A stretch of 64,000 nucleotides of DNA, from contig NZ_BMNZ01000006.1 of NCBI RefSeq assembly GCF_014646815.1, forward strand, positions 296,989-360,988, read 5' to 3'. A program made the translations under genes and the position numbers. Source of the stretch: Terrabacter tumescens. Lineage in GTDB: Bacteria; Actinomycetota; Actinomycetes; Actinomycetales; Dermatophilaceae. This document shows positions 35,035 to 43,746 of this stretch, in pieces; positions within the stretch are counted from its first letter, which is position 1, and each line of letters starts with the position of its first letter. Below the pieces are notes generated by a model. It saw only the letters and a program-made list of their open reading frames with translations, searched no databases and had not been told where the DNA came from.

Positions 35035-35583
35035 TCAGCAGACGAGCGAGCTGAGGCCCTGGGCCGACTCCGAGCCCGCGCGGACGAGCTTGCCCCAGCC
35101 CTGCGTGCACGACGTCGTCGTGCGCACCGGCGCGGAGTAGCTCAGCTGCTGGCGGTTCGCGCTCGTGGTGAAGCCGCGCGTCTCGGGCTCCCCGCGCACG
35201 GCGACTCCGGCCGACGACCGGTAGGCGAAGCCGCGGGCGTGGTACTGGTCCCAGACGTAGACGGACGCGAAGTTCATCCACGCGGAGCCGGCGGCGTCGC
35301 GGCACCAGCCGATGTACTGGCGGACCGTGAAGGCCGACATGCCGAGGTCGCTGACCACCTTCTTGTCGCCGATCTGCCGGACGCTGCTGCACGGCACGGA
35401 CGCCGTGGACGCCATGGACGCGGTGGAGGCGGTGGACGTGGCGGAGACGGTCGCTGCGGTGGGTGCGGACGATGCGGAGCGCGCGACGGGTGCGGCCGAC
35501 GCCGACGAGGCGAGGGCAACGGCGACGACGGTCGAGGCCAGCAGGGTGGCCACGGCCGCGCCCAGGCGGTGGAGGGGTGACAT
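35035..35583 (-). CDS. small secreted protein, unknown
   Basis: 182 residues. A signal peptide (LHRLGAAVATLLASTVVAVALASSASA) is followed by a Ser/Thr/Ala low-complexity stretch (ATVSATSTASTASMASTAS) whose DNA is a run of short repeats, then a compact domain with four Cys, one of them the final residue. The domain begins SVRQIGDKKVVSDLGMSAFT. The even Cys count suggests two disulfides. I do not recognise the family. It lies between ftsE and prfB on the same strand but with spacing that suggests its own promoter. A weak 6-bp GGGGCC/GGCCCC hairpin at 35002-35022 may end it. Confidence 0.7.
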   Translation of the reverse strand: MSPLHRLGAAVATLLASTVVAVALASSASAAPVARSASSAPTAATVSATSTASTASMASTASVPCSSVRQIGDKKVVSDLGMSAFTVRQYIGWCRDAAGSAWMNFASVYVWDQYHARGFAYRSSAGVAVRGEPETRGFTTSANRQQLSYSAPVRTTTSCTQGWGKLVRAGSESAQGLSSLVC

Positions 35584-35675
35584 GGGCGGAACCTCTCGGG
35601 CGGGTTCGGATGCTGGCCCGACCCTACGAGCGGTGGGGCTCCCGCGCCCGTCGAAAGGCTGGATCGCCCGGAATG

Positions 35676-36788
35676 TCAGTCCTGCTGGCGGTTCTGGCCG
35701 ATCTGCCAGCGGATCCCGGCCTCGATGAAGCCGTCGATGTCACCGTCGAAGACCGCGCTCGGGTTGCCCGTCTCGAACTCGGTCCGGAGGTCCTTGACCA
35801 TCTGGTACGGGTTGAGGACGTAGGAGCGCATCTGGTCGCCCCAGCTCGCCTTGACGTCGCCGGCCATCTCCTTCTTGACCGCGGCCTCCTCGGCCTTGCG
35901 CTGCAGGAGCAGGCGGGACTGGAGGACGCGCAGCGCGGCCGCGCGGTTCTGGATCTGGCTCTTCTCGTTCTGCATCGACACGACGATGCCGGTCGGGAGG
36001 TGCGTCATGCGCACGGCCGAGTCGGTCGTGTTGACGCTCTGGCCTCCGGGACCGCTCGAGCGGAAGACGTCGATCTTCAGCTCGTTCTCGGGGATCTCGA
36101 TCGAGTCGTCGCTCTCGATGAGCGGGATGACCTCGACGGCCGCGAAGCTCGTCTGGCGACGGCCCTGGTTGTCGAACGGGCTGATCCGCACGAGGCGGTG
36201 CGTGCCGGCCTCGACGGAGAGGTGGCCGAACGCGTAGGGCACGTTGACCTCGAAGGTGGCGGACTTCAGGCCCGCCTCCTCGGCGTAGGAGGTGTCCATG
36301 ACCTTCGTCGGGTAGCCGTGGCGCTCGGCCCAGCGGAGGTACATGCGCATGAGCATCTCGGCGAAGTCGGCGGCGTCGACGCCACCGGCGCCGGCGCGGA
36401 TCGTGACGACGGCCTCGCGCTCGTCGTACTCGCCCGCGAGCAGGGTGCGCACCTCGAGCTCGCCGACGTCCTTCTTCAGGGTGGCGAGGTCGCGCTCGGC
36501 CTCCTCGAGGGTGGCGGCGTCGTGCTCCTCCTGGCCCATCTCGACGAGGGTCTCGAGGTCCTCGATGCGCGCGTCCATGCCGAGGACGCGGTCGCGCTCG
36601 GAGTTGGCGCGGCTCAGGGCGCTCGTCACCTGCTGGGCGGCGTCGGGGTCGTCCCAGAGGTCGGGGGCTGAGGCCTGCTGCTCGAGCTCGTCGATGGTCC
36701 GGGCGAGCTCGTCGAGGTTCGTGACCCCGCGCACCGAATCCATCGTCGCGCGCAGGTCCTTGATCTCTTGCGTGAAGTCAACAGCCAC
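35676..36788 (-). CDS. prfB: peptide chain release factor 2
   Basis: 370 residues from GTG 36788 ([18 protein letters not shown]); the longer frame to 36911 has no RF-like sequence. RF2 features are the SPF anticodon-like tripeptide in [14 protein letters not shown] and the GGQ catalytic loop in [18 protein letters not shown]. It terminates translation at UGA and UAA. The reading frame is continuous from the first codon, so the programmed +1 frameshift that autoregulates RF2 in many bacteria is absent here. Confidence 0.96.
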   Translation of the reverse strand: MAVDFTQEIKDLRATMDSVRGVTNLDELARTIDELEQQASAPDLWDDPDAAQQVTSALSRANSERDRVLGMDARIEDLETLVEMGQEEHDAATLEEAERDLATLKKDVGELEVRTLLAGEYDEREAVVTIRAGAGGVDAADFAEMLMRMYLRWAERHGYPTKVMDTSYAEEAGLKSATFEVNVPYAFGHLSVEAGTHRLVRISPFDNQGRRQTSFAAVEVIPLIESDDSIEIPENELKIDVFRSSGPGGQSVNTTDSAVRMTHLPTGIVVSMQNEKSQIQNRAAALRVLQSRLLLQRKAEEAAVKKEMAGDVKASWGDQMRSYVLNPYQMVKDLRTEFETGNPSAVFDGDIDGFIEAGIRWQIGQNRQQD

Positions 36789-37033
36789 GAGGCAGCAGCC
36801 TACGGCAGCACGGAGGTGCCTCGCGCACGCCCGGCGCCCCGCGCGCACGTCGGTGGACCGAGCGCGCACCTCGGTCGGCCGCGCACCACACCCGGGCGAA
36901 CGCATACGCAAGGAGTCGGGCGGGACGTTCGACCCTGCCGCCGGCCCCCGGACCGCGTCACGCTCGGACGGGGACCGCTGCGCGTCCGCAGTCCCACACC
37001 GGCGCGAAGGGGACGCAGGAGGAGGTGGGCGCG

Positions 37034-38257
37034 ATGACCGTCATGCCGGCGCCCGAGCGGCCACGCACCCAGGTCGGGACGGCGCCCGCTCCCGCGCCCC
37101 GGCGCTCGCACCGGTGGCGGTGGTGGGTCGGCGCGATCCTCGTCCTGCTCCTCGCCGTGCACGTCGCCGGCGGCTGGTACTTCGCCGGACGCATCGCCAG
37201 CGACGCCCTTGCGGCCAACCCCGGCACGATGACGCCCGCCTTCGACGACGCGCAGGTCGTGTCGGTCGCCGGCGACCGCGTCACGCTGCGCCGAGGAGTC
37301 GACGCCGCCGCCAACTTCGAGGCGCCGGGCTCCTACGGGCTGACGTGGGCCGGTGGTTCCGGGCACGTCGGTCCGGCCGTGGTGAACCCCGACGGCACCG
37401 TCACCCGGCCGCTCGACGTCGTGACCGGCAAGGCCCCGAAGGCCGGCCAGCGCGCGGCCATGGAGCGCGCCTACTACGTCGGCGACCCGTCGAAGACGCT
37501 CGGGCTCAGGACCCGCACCGTCACCATCGCCGGCGCACCCGCGTGGTTCGTGCCGGGACCGAAGCCCTCGGTGAGGACCGTGGCGATCTTCGTGCACGGT
37601 CAGAACGGGACGCGGATGGACGGGCTCCGGTTCGTGCAGTCGGCGCACCGGGCCGGCCTGCCGGCCCTGCTCATCAGCTACCGCAACGACAACGGCGCTC
37701 CGGCCGACCCCACGGGACGCCTGCAGTACGGCGCCACGGAGTGGCATGACCTCAACGCGGCCGTGGCCTGGGCCCAGGGGCAGGGGATGAAGCGCGTCGT
37801 GCTCGCCGGCCAGTCGATGGGTGGCGCCGTCGTCGCCGCCTTCCTCGAGCACTCCTCGCGTCGCGGCGTCGTTACGGCCGTGCTGCTCGACTGCCCCATG
37901 CTCTCGCTCTCGCAGATGGTGTCCAACGGCGCGGGGTCGGCTCTCCCCGGAGGCCTGCCCGTCCCGGGAAGCATCATCTGGGTGGCCGAGCGGATCGCCG
38001 CCGTGCGCTACGACGTCGACTGGTCGGCCGTCGACTACCTCGACGACACGAGCTGGCTCACCGTCCCGGCGCTCGTGCTGCACGGGACCGCCGACCCGAC
38101 GGTGCCCGTCACGACGTCGGAGCAGCTGCGTGACGCGAAGCCGGGCCTCGTGAAGCTCGTCGAGTTCCCCAAGGCGCTGCACGCCGAGTCGTGGAACTTC
38201 GACATGTACCGGTGGGACGGGGAGGTCGTGGGGTTCCTCAAGCCGCGCGCCCGCTGA
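37034..38257 (+). CDS. membrane-anchored alpha/beta hydrolase
   Basis: 407 residues from ATG 37034, with GGAGGAGG upstream. A short basic N-terminus is followed by one transmembrane helix ([21 protein letters not shown], near 33-53). An unassigned region of about 110 residues then leads to an alpha/beta hydrolase domain. The domain has [15 protein letters not shown] (oxyanion strand), nucleophile Ser in [10 protein letters not shown], Asp in [10 protein letters not shown] and His in KALHAESW. The active domain should be extracellular. Substrate is unknown, and esterase or peptidase activity is equally possible. Confidence 0.85.
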   Translation: MTVMPAPERPRTQVGTAPAPAPRRSHRWRWWVGAILVLLLAVHVAGGWYFAGRIASDALAANPGTMTPAFDDAQVVSVAGDRVTLRRGVDAAANFEAPGSYGLTWAGGSGHVGPAVVNPDGTVTRPLDVVTGKAPKAGQRAAMERAYYVGDPSKTLGLRTRTVTIAGAPAWFVPGPKPSVRTVAIFVHGQNGTRMDGLRFVQSAHRAGLPALLISYRNDNGAPADPTGRLQYGATEWHDLNAAVAWAQGQGMKRVVLAGQSMGGAVVAAFLEHSSRRGVVTAVLLDCPMLSLSQMVSNGAGSALPGGLPVPGSIIWVAERIAAVRYDVDWSAVDYLDDTSWLTVPALVLHGTADPTVPVTTSEQLRDAKPGLVKLVEFPKALHAESWNFDMYRWDGEVVGFLKPRAR

Positions 38258-38385
38258 AGACGGAGCGTCGGCCCCGACGGGCAGGCCTCCCCATTGCCAA
38301 GGCCGCCGCAGCGGGTGAGGATGCCCGCACCGGACGACCGCTCGGCCGTCCGGCAGGAGCAGGACATCAGGGGAAGGACAGGGGT

Positions 38386-39315
38386 ATGCGCATTCGTGCT
38401 GCGCTCGTACGGCTCGTCGCGGTCGTCGGGCTCGTCGCACCGATGGGAGTCGTCGCCGCCTCCACATCGACGGCGGCGGTCACGTGTCCGCCGCGTCTGG
38501 GGCTGTCGTGGTTCAACAGCCACTTCGACGTGGGGACGACCATCCCGTACACGAACACCGACTACGTCTCCCAGGGCGTGGCGTACTGGCCCGCCAAGGA
38601 CTGGATCATCACCTCGCTCAGCGACGACACGTGGCTCCCGGGCCGCAACATGCTGGCTGTCAAGAACCGCTCGACGGGCACGCTGATCAAGCGGGTCTTC
38701 GTGCAGTACTCCGACGGCGCCGAGATCAAGGGCCACATGGGCGGTGTCTCCGTCGCGGGCGGCAGCCTGCTGCTCTCGACGAGCTCGAACGGCAAGAACC
38801 TCTTCCGGTTCTCGCTGCGCTCGCTCGAGCTGGCGCCGCACAACACGGCCCTCAAGACCAACGGGTCCTACGGCGTCAAGGCGAGCTCGTACAACACCGC
38901 CTCCGGGGGCTACCTCTACGTCGGCTCGTTCAGCGACGCACTGACCGGCTCGTCGACGATGTGGCGCTACAAGCTCACCTCGACCCAGGCCCCCACTGGC
39001 ACCCCGGTGGCCATCAGCACGCCGACCCGCGTGCAGGGCGCCGTCGTCGCCGACGGCCACTACATCTTCAGCACCTCCTACGGCCGCAACTGCTACAGCC
39101 AGCTGAAGTTCAAGAAGATCAGCACGGGGAAGTACGGCCGCTCGATCGAGATCCCGCCGATGAGCGAGGGCATCGTCAACGTGCCCCGCGGAGCGGCGGG
39201 CCCGGCCAGCGACTGGGTCTACGTCAACTTCGAGTCCGGCTCGGACCAGTACAAGGACGCGACGATGCGCCAGTTCCGGTTCCAGCACGCCTACCTGACG
39301 TCACTCACCCCGTGA
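38386..39315 (+). CDS. secreted protein with repeated beta-strand pattern, unknown
   Basis: 309 residues from ATG 38386, with GGGGAAGGACAGGGG upstream; the frame to 38191 is only an extension. The signal peptide is LVAVVGLVAPMGVVAASTSTAA. The mature protein shows recurrent short blocks such as GVAYWPAKDWIITSL, HMGGVSVAGGSLLLSTS, GYLYVGSFSD, VQGAVVADGHYIFSTSYGR and DWVYVNFESGS. These resemble the blades of a beta-propeller (inference). No catalytic motif is recognisable. It has its own terminator. Confidence 0.75.
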   Translation: MRIRAALVRLVAVVGLVAPMGVVAASTSTAAVTCPPRLGLSWFNSHFDVGTTIPYTNTDYVSQGVAYWPAKDWIITSLSDDTWLPGRNMLAVKNRSTGTLIKRVFVQYSDGAEIKGHMGGVSVAGGSLLLSTSSNGKNLFRFSLRSLELAPHNTALKTNGSYGVKASSYNTASGGYLYVGSFSDALTGSSTMWRYKLTSTQAPTGTPVAISTPTRVQGAVVADGHYIFSTSYGRNCYSQLKFKKISTGKYGRSIEIPPMSEGIVNVPRGAAGPASDWVYVNFESGSDQYKDATMRQFRFQHAYLTSLTP

Positions 39316-39344
39316 CGGTGGTCGGCTGAGACCGCTGAGACACG

Positions 39345-39378
39345 GATCGGGCTCACGGCAGACGCCGTGGGCCCGATC
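39345..39378 (+). terminator. hairpin terminator after the 38386 gene
   Basis: A 15-bp stem (39345-39359 with 39364-39378, one T-G mismatch), loop AGAC, followed by TCGTTG. It could also serve the convergent minus-strand gene that ends at 39420. Confidence 0.75.
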
Positions 39379-39419
39379 TCGTTGCGGTGCAAGCTCCCCC
39401 GAGCAGTAGTGCGTCTCGA

Positions 39420-39938
39420 TCAGTAGTTGCCGGCCATCCACTGGATGTCCTGACCGGAGGGCTTCGTCATGGCCGTGCCCGAGCTCGTCGCGGCATACAT
39501 GACGCTCTTGAGCGAGGTGGAGTGCGGCAGCCCGCCGCAGTGGCCGAGCTCGTGGATGGCCATGTGCTCGGAGTACAGCTCGTTGGCGAAGGCCGGGCCG
39601 AGCTTGACCGTGCAGCCGGTGATGACGCTGCCGCTGCTGACGAGGGTGGCCTCACCGATCGCGCCGCTCAGCGGCTGCTCGGGCACGACCTTGATGTTGG
39701 CCTTGGTGGAGTCGGTCGTCATGCTGACGTTCCAGCCGGACTTGCGCCACTCCGAGACCGCCTCGGAGACCTTGTAGGAGTTGTTGCCTCCGGTGGCGTC
39801 GTAGACGAGGGCGGGGCTCGTCCAGTGGCCCCAGTAGGCCGGGTTGACGGTGGGGGCCGGCTTGGCAGCCTGCGACGGCGTTGCTGCGCCGACGGCGAGA
39901 CCGACGGCTGCCAGGGCGACGAAGATGATCCGCTTCAT
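39420..39938 (-). CDS. small secreted matrixin-like zinc metalloprotease
   Basis: 172 residues from ATG 39938 (MKRIIFVALAAVGLAVGAATPSQA), with AGGAGAAGG upstream and a Sec signal peptide. The frame upstream of this ATG is not coding. The zinc site is MAIHELGHCGGLPHS (HExxHxxGxxH) and the Met-turn is SVMYAA, as in metzincins. It is very short for a protease domain, close to the minimal M10 core. A Cys in the zinc helix (GHC) and another in ITGCTVKLG could form a disulfide. Its role is presumably extracellular proteolysis. Confidence 0.82.
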   Translation of the reverse strand: MKRIIFVALAAVGLAVGAATPSQAAKPAPTVNPAYWGHWTSPALVYDATGGNNSYKVSEAVSEWRKSGWNVSMTTDSTKANIKVVPEQPLSGAIGEATLVSSGSVITGCTVKLGPAFANELYSEHMAIHELGHCGGLPHSTSLKSVMYAATSSGTAMTKPSGQDIQWMAGNY

Positions 39939-40207
39939 GTGCCTTCTCCTGCTGTGGGGGACGTGCTGGGGGCTCAGGACTTCGGTGGCTCCATGCGGGT
40001 GGTGTGAACACACGCCGAGACCACCGGGGGTGGTGGCCTCGAGGGATTGGCGCTGTTTGTCCAAATTATCGACTTCGTGGGCAGATGAGACGTTTTTGAC
40101 GATCTCTTGACCTTTGCCGACCGCGTGGTGGGACAACCTCCCAGCGAAGGCCCAGCCACGGTGCGGCGGGCGCCGCCGGCCGCCGAGGGGCGGGCACCGG
40201 ACGGCGA
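39939..40207. other. gene-free upstream region of the matrixin-like gene
   Basis: The stretch to the next gene (39939-40255) holds no credible CDS. A minus-strand GATAAT (40070-40065) is a good -10 match about 125 nt upstream of the protease start. It lies in a notably A/T-rich patch for this genome (TTTGTCCAAATTATCGAC). The terminator of the next gene is at 40208. Confidence 0.4.
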
Positions 40208-40237
40208 AGGCCCGCTCCCGAGTGCGGGGGCGGGCCT
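40208..40237 (-). terminator. hairpin terminator after the lamin-tail-like gene
   Basis: A 13-bp stem (40208-40220 with 40225-40237, one T-G mismatch) with loop AGTG, 19 bp past the minus-strand stop at 40256. Confidence 0.7.
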
Positions 40238-40255
40238 CCGAGAGGTGCGGCGGCG

Positions 40256-40726
40256 TCAGCAGTACTTCGTGGTGCCGGCGCCCTTCCACGTGCAGGTGTC
40301 CACCGTCGTGCCAGAGGCGTTCTTGAGGTATGCCGTGTCGCCGGTGTTGTTCCAGACGTACCAGGACTTGTTGTAGTAGCGGTGGGTCGACGTCGCGGAC
40401 CCGCGCCCGGTGTGGACCGTGACGGACGCCCCGGCCTTGAGGGTGAAGGTCGGGAACCGGTAGGTGTAGCCGGTCTTGTCGCGCAGGGTCCAGCCGGTGA
40501 GGACCCGGTTGCTGCGCGTCGTGTTCTTGATGACGACGTACTCGGCGTTGAGGCTCGTGTCGCTCCCGGTATCGGAGCCCGGGGAGTCGTACTGGACCTT
40601 GTAGATCATGATCGCCGGCAGGGCCTGCGCCGAGCTTGCGGCGGCGATCGGGGCCGCCACGGCGAGGCCGAGGCCGGTGGTGGCGACGAGGCCCTTGGTG
40701 AGCATGGTGGTGAGGGTCTTGCGCAT
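40256..40726 (-). CDS. secreted lamin-tail-domain-like protein
   Basis: 156 residues from ATG 40726 (MRKTLTTMLTKGLVATTGLG), with a signal peptide ending at SSAQA. The mature part has the strand order of a lamin-tail (LTD) Ig-like domain: NAEYVVIKNTTRSNRVLTGW, TLRDKTGYTYRFPTFTLKAG, ASVTVHTGRGS and YVWNNTGDTAYLKNASGTTVDTCTW (last given in part: NTGDTAYLKNASG). Such domains occur in secreted nucleases and surface proteins, but here the domain stands alone. Two Cys near the C-terminus may pair. Confidence 0.8.
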   Translation of the reverse strand: MRKTLTTMLTKGLVATTGLGLAVAAPIAAASSAQALPAIMIYKVQYDSPGSDTGSDTSLNAEYVVIKNTTRSNRVLTGWTLRDKTGYTYRFPTFTLKAGASVTVHTGRGSATSTHRYYNKSWYVWNNTGDTAYLKNASGTTVDTCTWKGAGTTKYC

Positions 40727-40918
40727 CGAATCCCTGTCTCTCGGCGGCTTCCTGGCCGCGGCACGTTCGGATGGCGCCGTCCGTGGGACGACGCCATCGC
40801 TGCTGTCTCGACGCGTTGGCCGCCACACATGGGATGAGGAGCGGCTCAGTCGTCGACGACGGACGCTAGTGCGGATTCGACTGGCGCGAGACCGTTTTGC
40901 CGGATCTGCGCGGAAGAC

Positions 40919-41491
40919 TCACCGTAGCGGCGCGCGCGCCCGGGAGGTCACCGTGATGGTGACGCTGCCGCCCAGCGAATCGAGCACCCAGCCACTCATC
41001 GGCAGGGTCGCCGTGCCCTGGAGGGTGACGACCGCCGTCGCTCCGTCGCTCGTGCCGGTGTCGGGGACGACCGACCACGAGGTGATCCCGGGCGGCATCG
41101 GGGTGCGGGCGAGGTGCGCGCCGGCGGCCTGCGCCACCGACTCGTCGGTCAGGGCGAGCTGGTCGAGGACGCCACCCTCATAGGCCGCGCGTTCGTCGAG
41201 CGCGTCGGCGGCATCCAGCGCAGCCGAGTCGGCCGTGTCGAGCAGGCGCATCCGGGCCAGCTGGGCGGCGGTGACGTCGACCGCTCCGAGGACGAGCAGG
41301 GTCGCGAGCACGAACAGGCCGAGCGCCAGCACCCCGATCTGGCCCCGGTCGCCGGAACCGGCCGGCTCGAGCCTCCTCCGCATCGTCGACCACCGGGCTG
41401 TCAGCCCGTGCACGTGCCGCAGCAGCAGCGCGAGCCAGGGCGCCTGGCGACAGGGCCATGCGGCATACGTCCGCGTCCGACGGGCAGTCAT
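40919..41491 (-). CDS. TadG/TadE-like pilus-locus protein
   Basis: 190 residues from ATG 41491 (MTARRTRTYAAWPCRQ), overlapping the preceding stop in an ATGA. One hydrophobic helix (IGVLALGLFVLATLLVLGAVDV, near 50-72) follows GDRGQ and is followed by an Ala-rich helix (TADSAALDAADAL), the layout of actinobacterial TadE/G-like minor pilins. The exported C-terminal part ends in beta-rich sequence. It is the last gene of the Tad operon and should be an accessory or minor pilin component. Confidence 0.75.
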   Translation of the reverse strand: MTARRTRTYAAWPCRQAPWLALLLRHVHGLTARWSTMRRRLEPAGSGDRGQIGVLALGLFVLATLLVLGAVDVTAAQLARMRLLDTADSAALDAADALDERAAYEGGVLDQLALTDESVAQAAGAHLARTPMPPGITSWSVVPDTGTSDGATAVVTLQGTATLPMSGWVLDSLGGSVTITVTSRARAPLR

Positions 41492-41979
41492 CGGGCCACG
41501 AACCTGTCGACGGAGGCGACGTGGGTCGAGGTGATGGTCACGGACGTGGGCACGTGGGCGGCGATGAAGTCGGGCACCAGTGGCAGCTGGACGGCGATGC
41601 TCGCCGTCGACGTGACGGACCCGTCGGGACGCAGGCAGGGTGAACCGTCGCACGACACCGACACCTGGGAGCCCTGCTCGAAGGAGAAGTCCGAGAAGGC
41701 CAGCGCCGCAGCGACCCTCGCCCGGGCATACCCTTCGTCATCGGTCGGCGCGGTGACGAAGGCGCGCCCGGCCTCACGCCCGGCGAGCGAGGCGGAGAAG
41801 GACGCGGCCTGCAGTCGAGCCGCGGTGAGGACGAGGTAGGTCAGCGGCAGGAGGAGCAGGATGCCGAGGAAGATGAACTCGAGGATCGCGCGGCCATCGT
41901 CGCCCCTTGCGGGGCCCGAGGCGTCTTCGCGGGCGCGACGGGTTGCTGCTCGGACGACGACGTCCTGTACCCGGATCAT
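41488..41979 (-). CDS. TadE-like minor pilin
   Basis: 163 residues from ATG 41979, overlapping the neighbouring genes by 4 nt on both sides. The TadE-type segment GRAILEFIFLGILLLLPLTYL (near 29-49) carries the Glu at position 5 of the mature helix expected for prepilin-like proteins. A Gly-Arg before it marks the likely processing site. The exported part holds a CDGSPC pair. It is predicted to assist Flp pilus assembly. Confidence 0.82.
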   Translation of the reverse strand: MIRVQDVVVRAATRRAREDASGPARGDDGRAILEFIFLGILLLLPLTYLVLTAARLQAASFSASLAGREAGRAFVTAPTDDEGYARARVAAALAFSDFSFEQGSQVSVSCDGSPCLRPDGSVTSTASIAVQLPLVPDFIAAHVPTSVTITSTHVASVDRFVAR

Positions 41980-42503
41980 CGGCTCGCCCCAGAGACGACC
42001 TGCTCCTCGCTGAAGGCACGACCGGAGACGGTGAGCGCACCGGAGGGTCCGATCGGCCCGATGACCGGCAGGGGCGCGGTGACCCGCACCTCGACGACTC
42101 GCACCCCCGACGACGTCACGGAACGCGTCGCGCTGACGTCCTGCGCGAACGACGAGCTGAGGGAGGAGGTGATGAGCGCCTGGGTGCGCCCCACCCCGTC
42201 GCCGGGCTGGGCGTCGGCCCGAGCGCCGTAACGCGCCCCCTCGGACGCAGCCGAGATCAGGGTGTTGCGGACGTACAGCGCGAGTCCGAGCTGGAAGACG
42301 CCCATCGCGACGAAGAGCAGGAGGGCTGCCACCATCACGAACTCCGCGACGGCAGAGCCTCCCTCGCGGTCTGGGCCCGCGGTCCGCACGCCCGGAGGGC
42401 AGGCTTCCGGACGGCTCCTGCCCGCCGCGGCCCGCGAACGGCGGCGGAGACGGTCGAGGAGTGTCGCGGGGCCGAGCAGTGCCGCGAGCCCCTCGGGCCT
42501 CAC
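41976..42503 (-). CDS. TadE-like minor pilin
   Basis: 175 residues from GTG 42503, overlapping the pilin stop in a GTGA. A basic N-terminus is followed by GGSAVAEFVMVAALLLFVAMG (near 48-68), a canonical TadE prepilin-type helix with the conserved Glu, and then YVRNTLISAASEGARYGA, typical of the family. The exported part is about 90 residues. It is the first of two adjacent TadE-like genes, probably paralogous minor pilins. Confidence 0.85.
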   Translation of the reverse strand: MRPEGLAALLGPATLLDRLRRRSRAAAGRSRPEACPPGVRTAGPDREGGSAVAEFVMVAALLLFVAMGVFQLGLALYVRNTLISAASEGARYGARADAQPGDGVGRTQALITSSLSSSFAQDVSATRSVTSSGVRVVEVRVTAPLPVIGPIGPSGALTVSGRAFSEEQVVSGASR

Positions 42504-42715
42504 GGTCCCTTGACGTCCGAGATGGCGTCGCTGAAGAGCTCCCCGAGCTGCGGGCCGGCGATGGCCCAGAGAGCGGTCACGAGCCCTGCGGTCATGATCG
42601 TGATGAGGACCCAGCCCGGGACGTCGCCCCGGTCGCGGGGACCGTCGATGCGCCGGGACACGGCGGCCACGAGAGCCGCTCGTGCGCGGTGGTGGCTCCG
42701 GATGATGCGGTTCAT
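42500..42715 (-). CDS. small Flp-type pilin candidate
   Basis: 71 residues from ATG 42715 (MNRIIRSHHRARAALVAAVS). A basic leader is followed by RGDVPGWVLITIMTAGLVTA, a single hydrophobic helix, and a short acidic tail (LFSDAISDVKGP). Size, operon position between tadC and tadE, and leader-helix layout fit the major Flp pilin. The usual TAEY/Glu-5 motif is replaced by PGWVLIT, a variant I associate with actinobacterial Tad loci. Short size makes the call less secure. Confidence 0.72.
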   Translation of the reverse strand: MNRIIRSHHRARAALVAAVSRRIDGPRDRGDVPGWVLITIMTAGLVTALWAIAGPQLGELFSDAISDVKGP

Positions 42716-42768
42716 TCTCGTTCTCCCTGTGTCGTGGTGCGGTGGTGAGGCAGCCGGGAGGCCGGCTG

Positions 42769-43746
42769 TCAGAGCTTGAGGTGGAGGAAGCTGAGTCCCG
42801 GATAGAGCGCGAAGAGCACGGTCACGGGCAGGGTCAGGAACACGATGGGGACCATCATGTAGATCTCCTTCTTGCCACCCTCCTCCATGAGCGTGCGCCG
42901 ACCGTCCTCGCGGACGTCCTGGGCCTGGGCCCGGAGCACCTCGGCCAGCGGAGTGCCCCGCTCGACGGCGACGACGATGCCGTCGACGAAGCGGGTCAGG
43001 CTCATCAGCCCGGTGCGGTCGGCGAGCCCCTGCAGGGCCGTCGGCAGGTTGGCGCCGGCGCGTGCATCGGCCAGGCACCGTCGCAGCTCGTCGGAGAGCT
43101 CGCCGTGCGACAACCGGCAGACGCGCTCCAACGCACCGACGGCGCCCTCCCCCGCGCTGACCGCGAGCGCGAGCAGCTCTGCCACCGTCGGGAACTCGGT
43201 CAGCATGCGCGCCTCGCGACGGGCAGCCGCCCGGCTGAGGAGGTAGTCACGGCCCGCGACGCCGCCGAGGACGCCGACAAGAACCATCGAGACCAGGACC
43301 GGAAGCGGGAAACGGCGCTGGGCCACGGCGATCACGGCGGTGAAGAGCAGTCCCACGAGCGCACCGACCGCCCCCGACATGACCTGCTCGGCGCGGAAGC
43401 GGTCGACGTCGGCCGGCTGCCCTGCCCGCAGCTGACGCCGCGCGACCGAGGGAGCCCCACCGAGGGCCGAGCCCACCCCTGCGCCGAGCTTGGCGACGTA
43501 GGGTGCGAAGAGCTCGCCGAAGCCGAAAGGCCCGCGGGGCGGTGTCGGCCTCGACAGCAGCGTGGACGGTCGCGGCGTGTCACGCAGGTAGGGCTCGAGG
43601 CGGTCGTCGAGCGTGGGTCGGCGGTTGACCGGCAGACCGGCGAGGACCAGCGCGATCCCTGCGAGCAGCAGCACACCAGCGCTGGCACCGACCCACGACC
43701 AGCCCTCTCCGAGAAGACTGCTCAGACGCGACCAGAACCCGTTCAC
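42769..43746 (-). CDS. tadC: TadC-like type II secretion F-domain protein
   Basis: 325 residues from GTG 43746, overlapping the tadB stop in a GTGA. An N-terminal transmembrane helix is followed by a cytosolic linker, paired helices near 120-165 and a T2SF domain (TEFPTVAELLALAVSAGEG, ALQGLADRTGLMSLTRFVDG). The C-terminal helix is VPIVFLTLPVTVLFALYPG. With TadB it forms the inner-membrane platform of the Flp/Tad pilus that is driven by the CpaF/TadA ATPase. The sequence is intact. Confidence 0.88.
   Translation of the reverse strand: MNGFWSRLSSLLGEGWSWVGASAGVLLLAGIALVLAGLPVNRRPTLDDRLEPYLRDTPRPSTLLSRPTPPRGPFGFGELFAPYVAKLGAGVGSALGGAPSVARRQLRAGQPADVDRFRAEQVMSGAVGALVGLLFTAVIAVAQRRFPLPVLVSMVLVGVLGGVAGRDYLLSRAAARREARMLTEFPTVAELLALAVSAGEGAVGALERVCRLSHGELSDELRRCLADARAGANLPTALQGLADRTGLMSLTRFVDGIVVAVERGTPLAEVLRAQAQDVREDGRRTLMEEGGKKEIYMMVPIVFLTLPVTVLFALYPGLSFLHLKL

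Noticed and set aside
35676-36911. Programmed +1 frameshift in prfB
   Set aside because: The RF2 frame is continuous from GTG 36788 through SPF and GGQ, with no early in-frame UGA, so no frameshift is needed.
39939-40255. Riboswitch upstream of the matrixin-like gene
   Set aside because: No conserved aptamer motif could be recognised; only a plausible -10 element in an A/T-richer patch.
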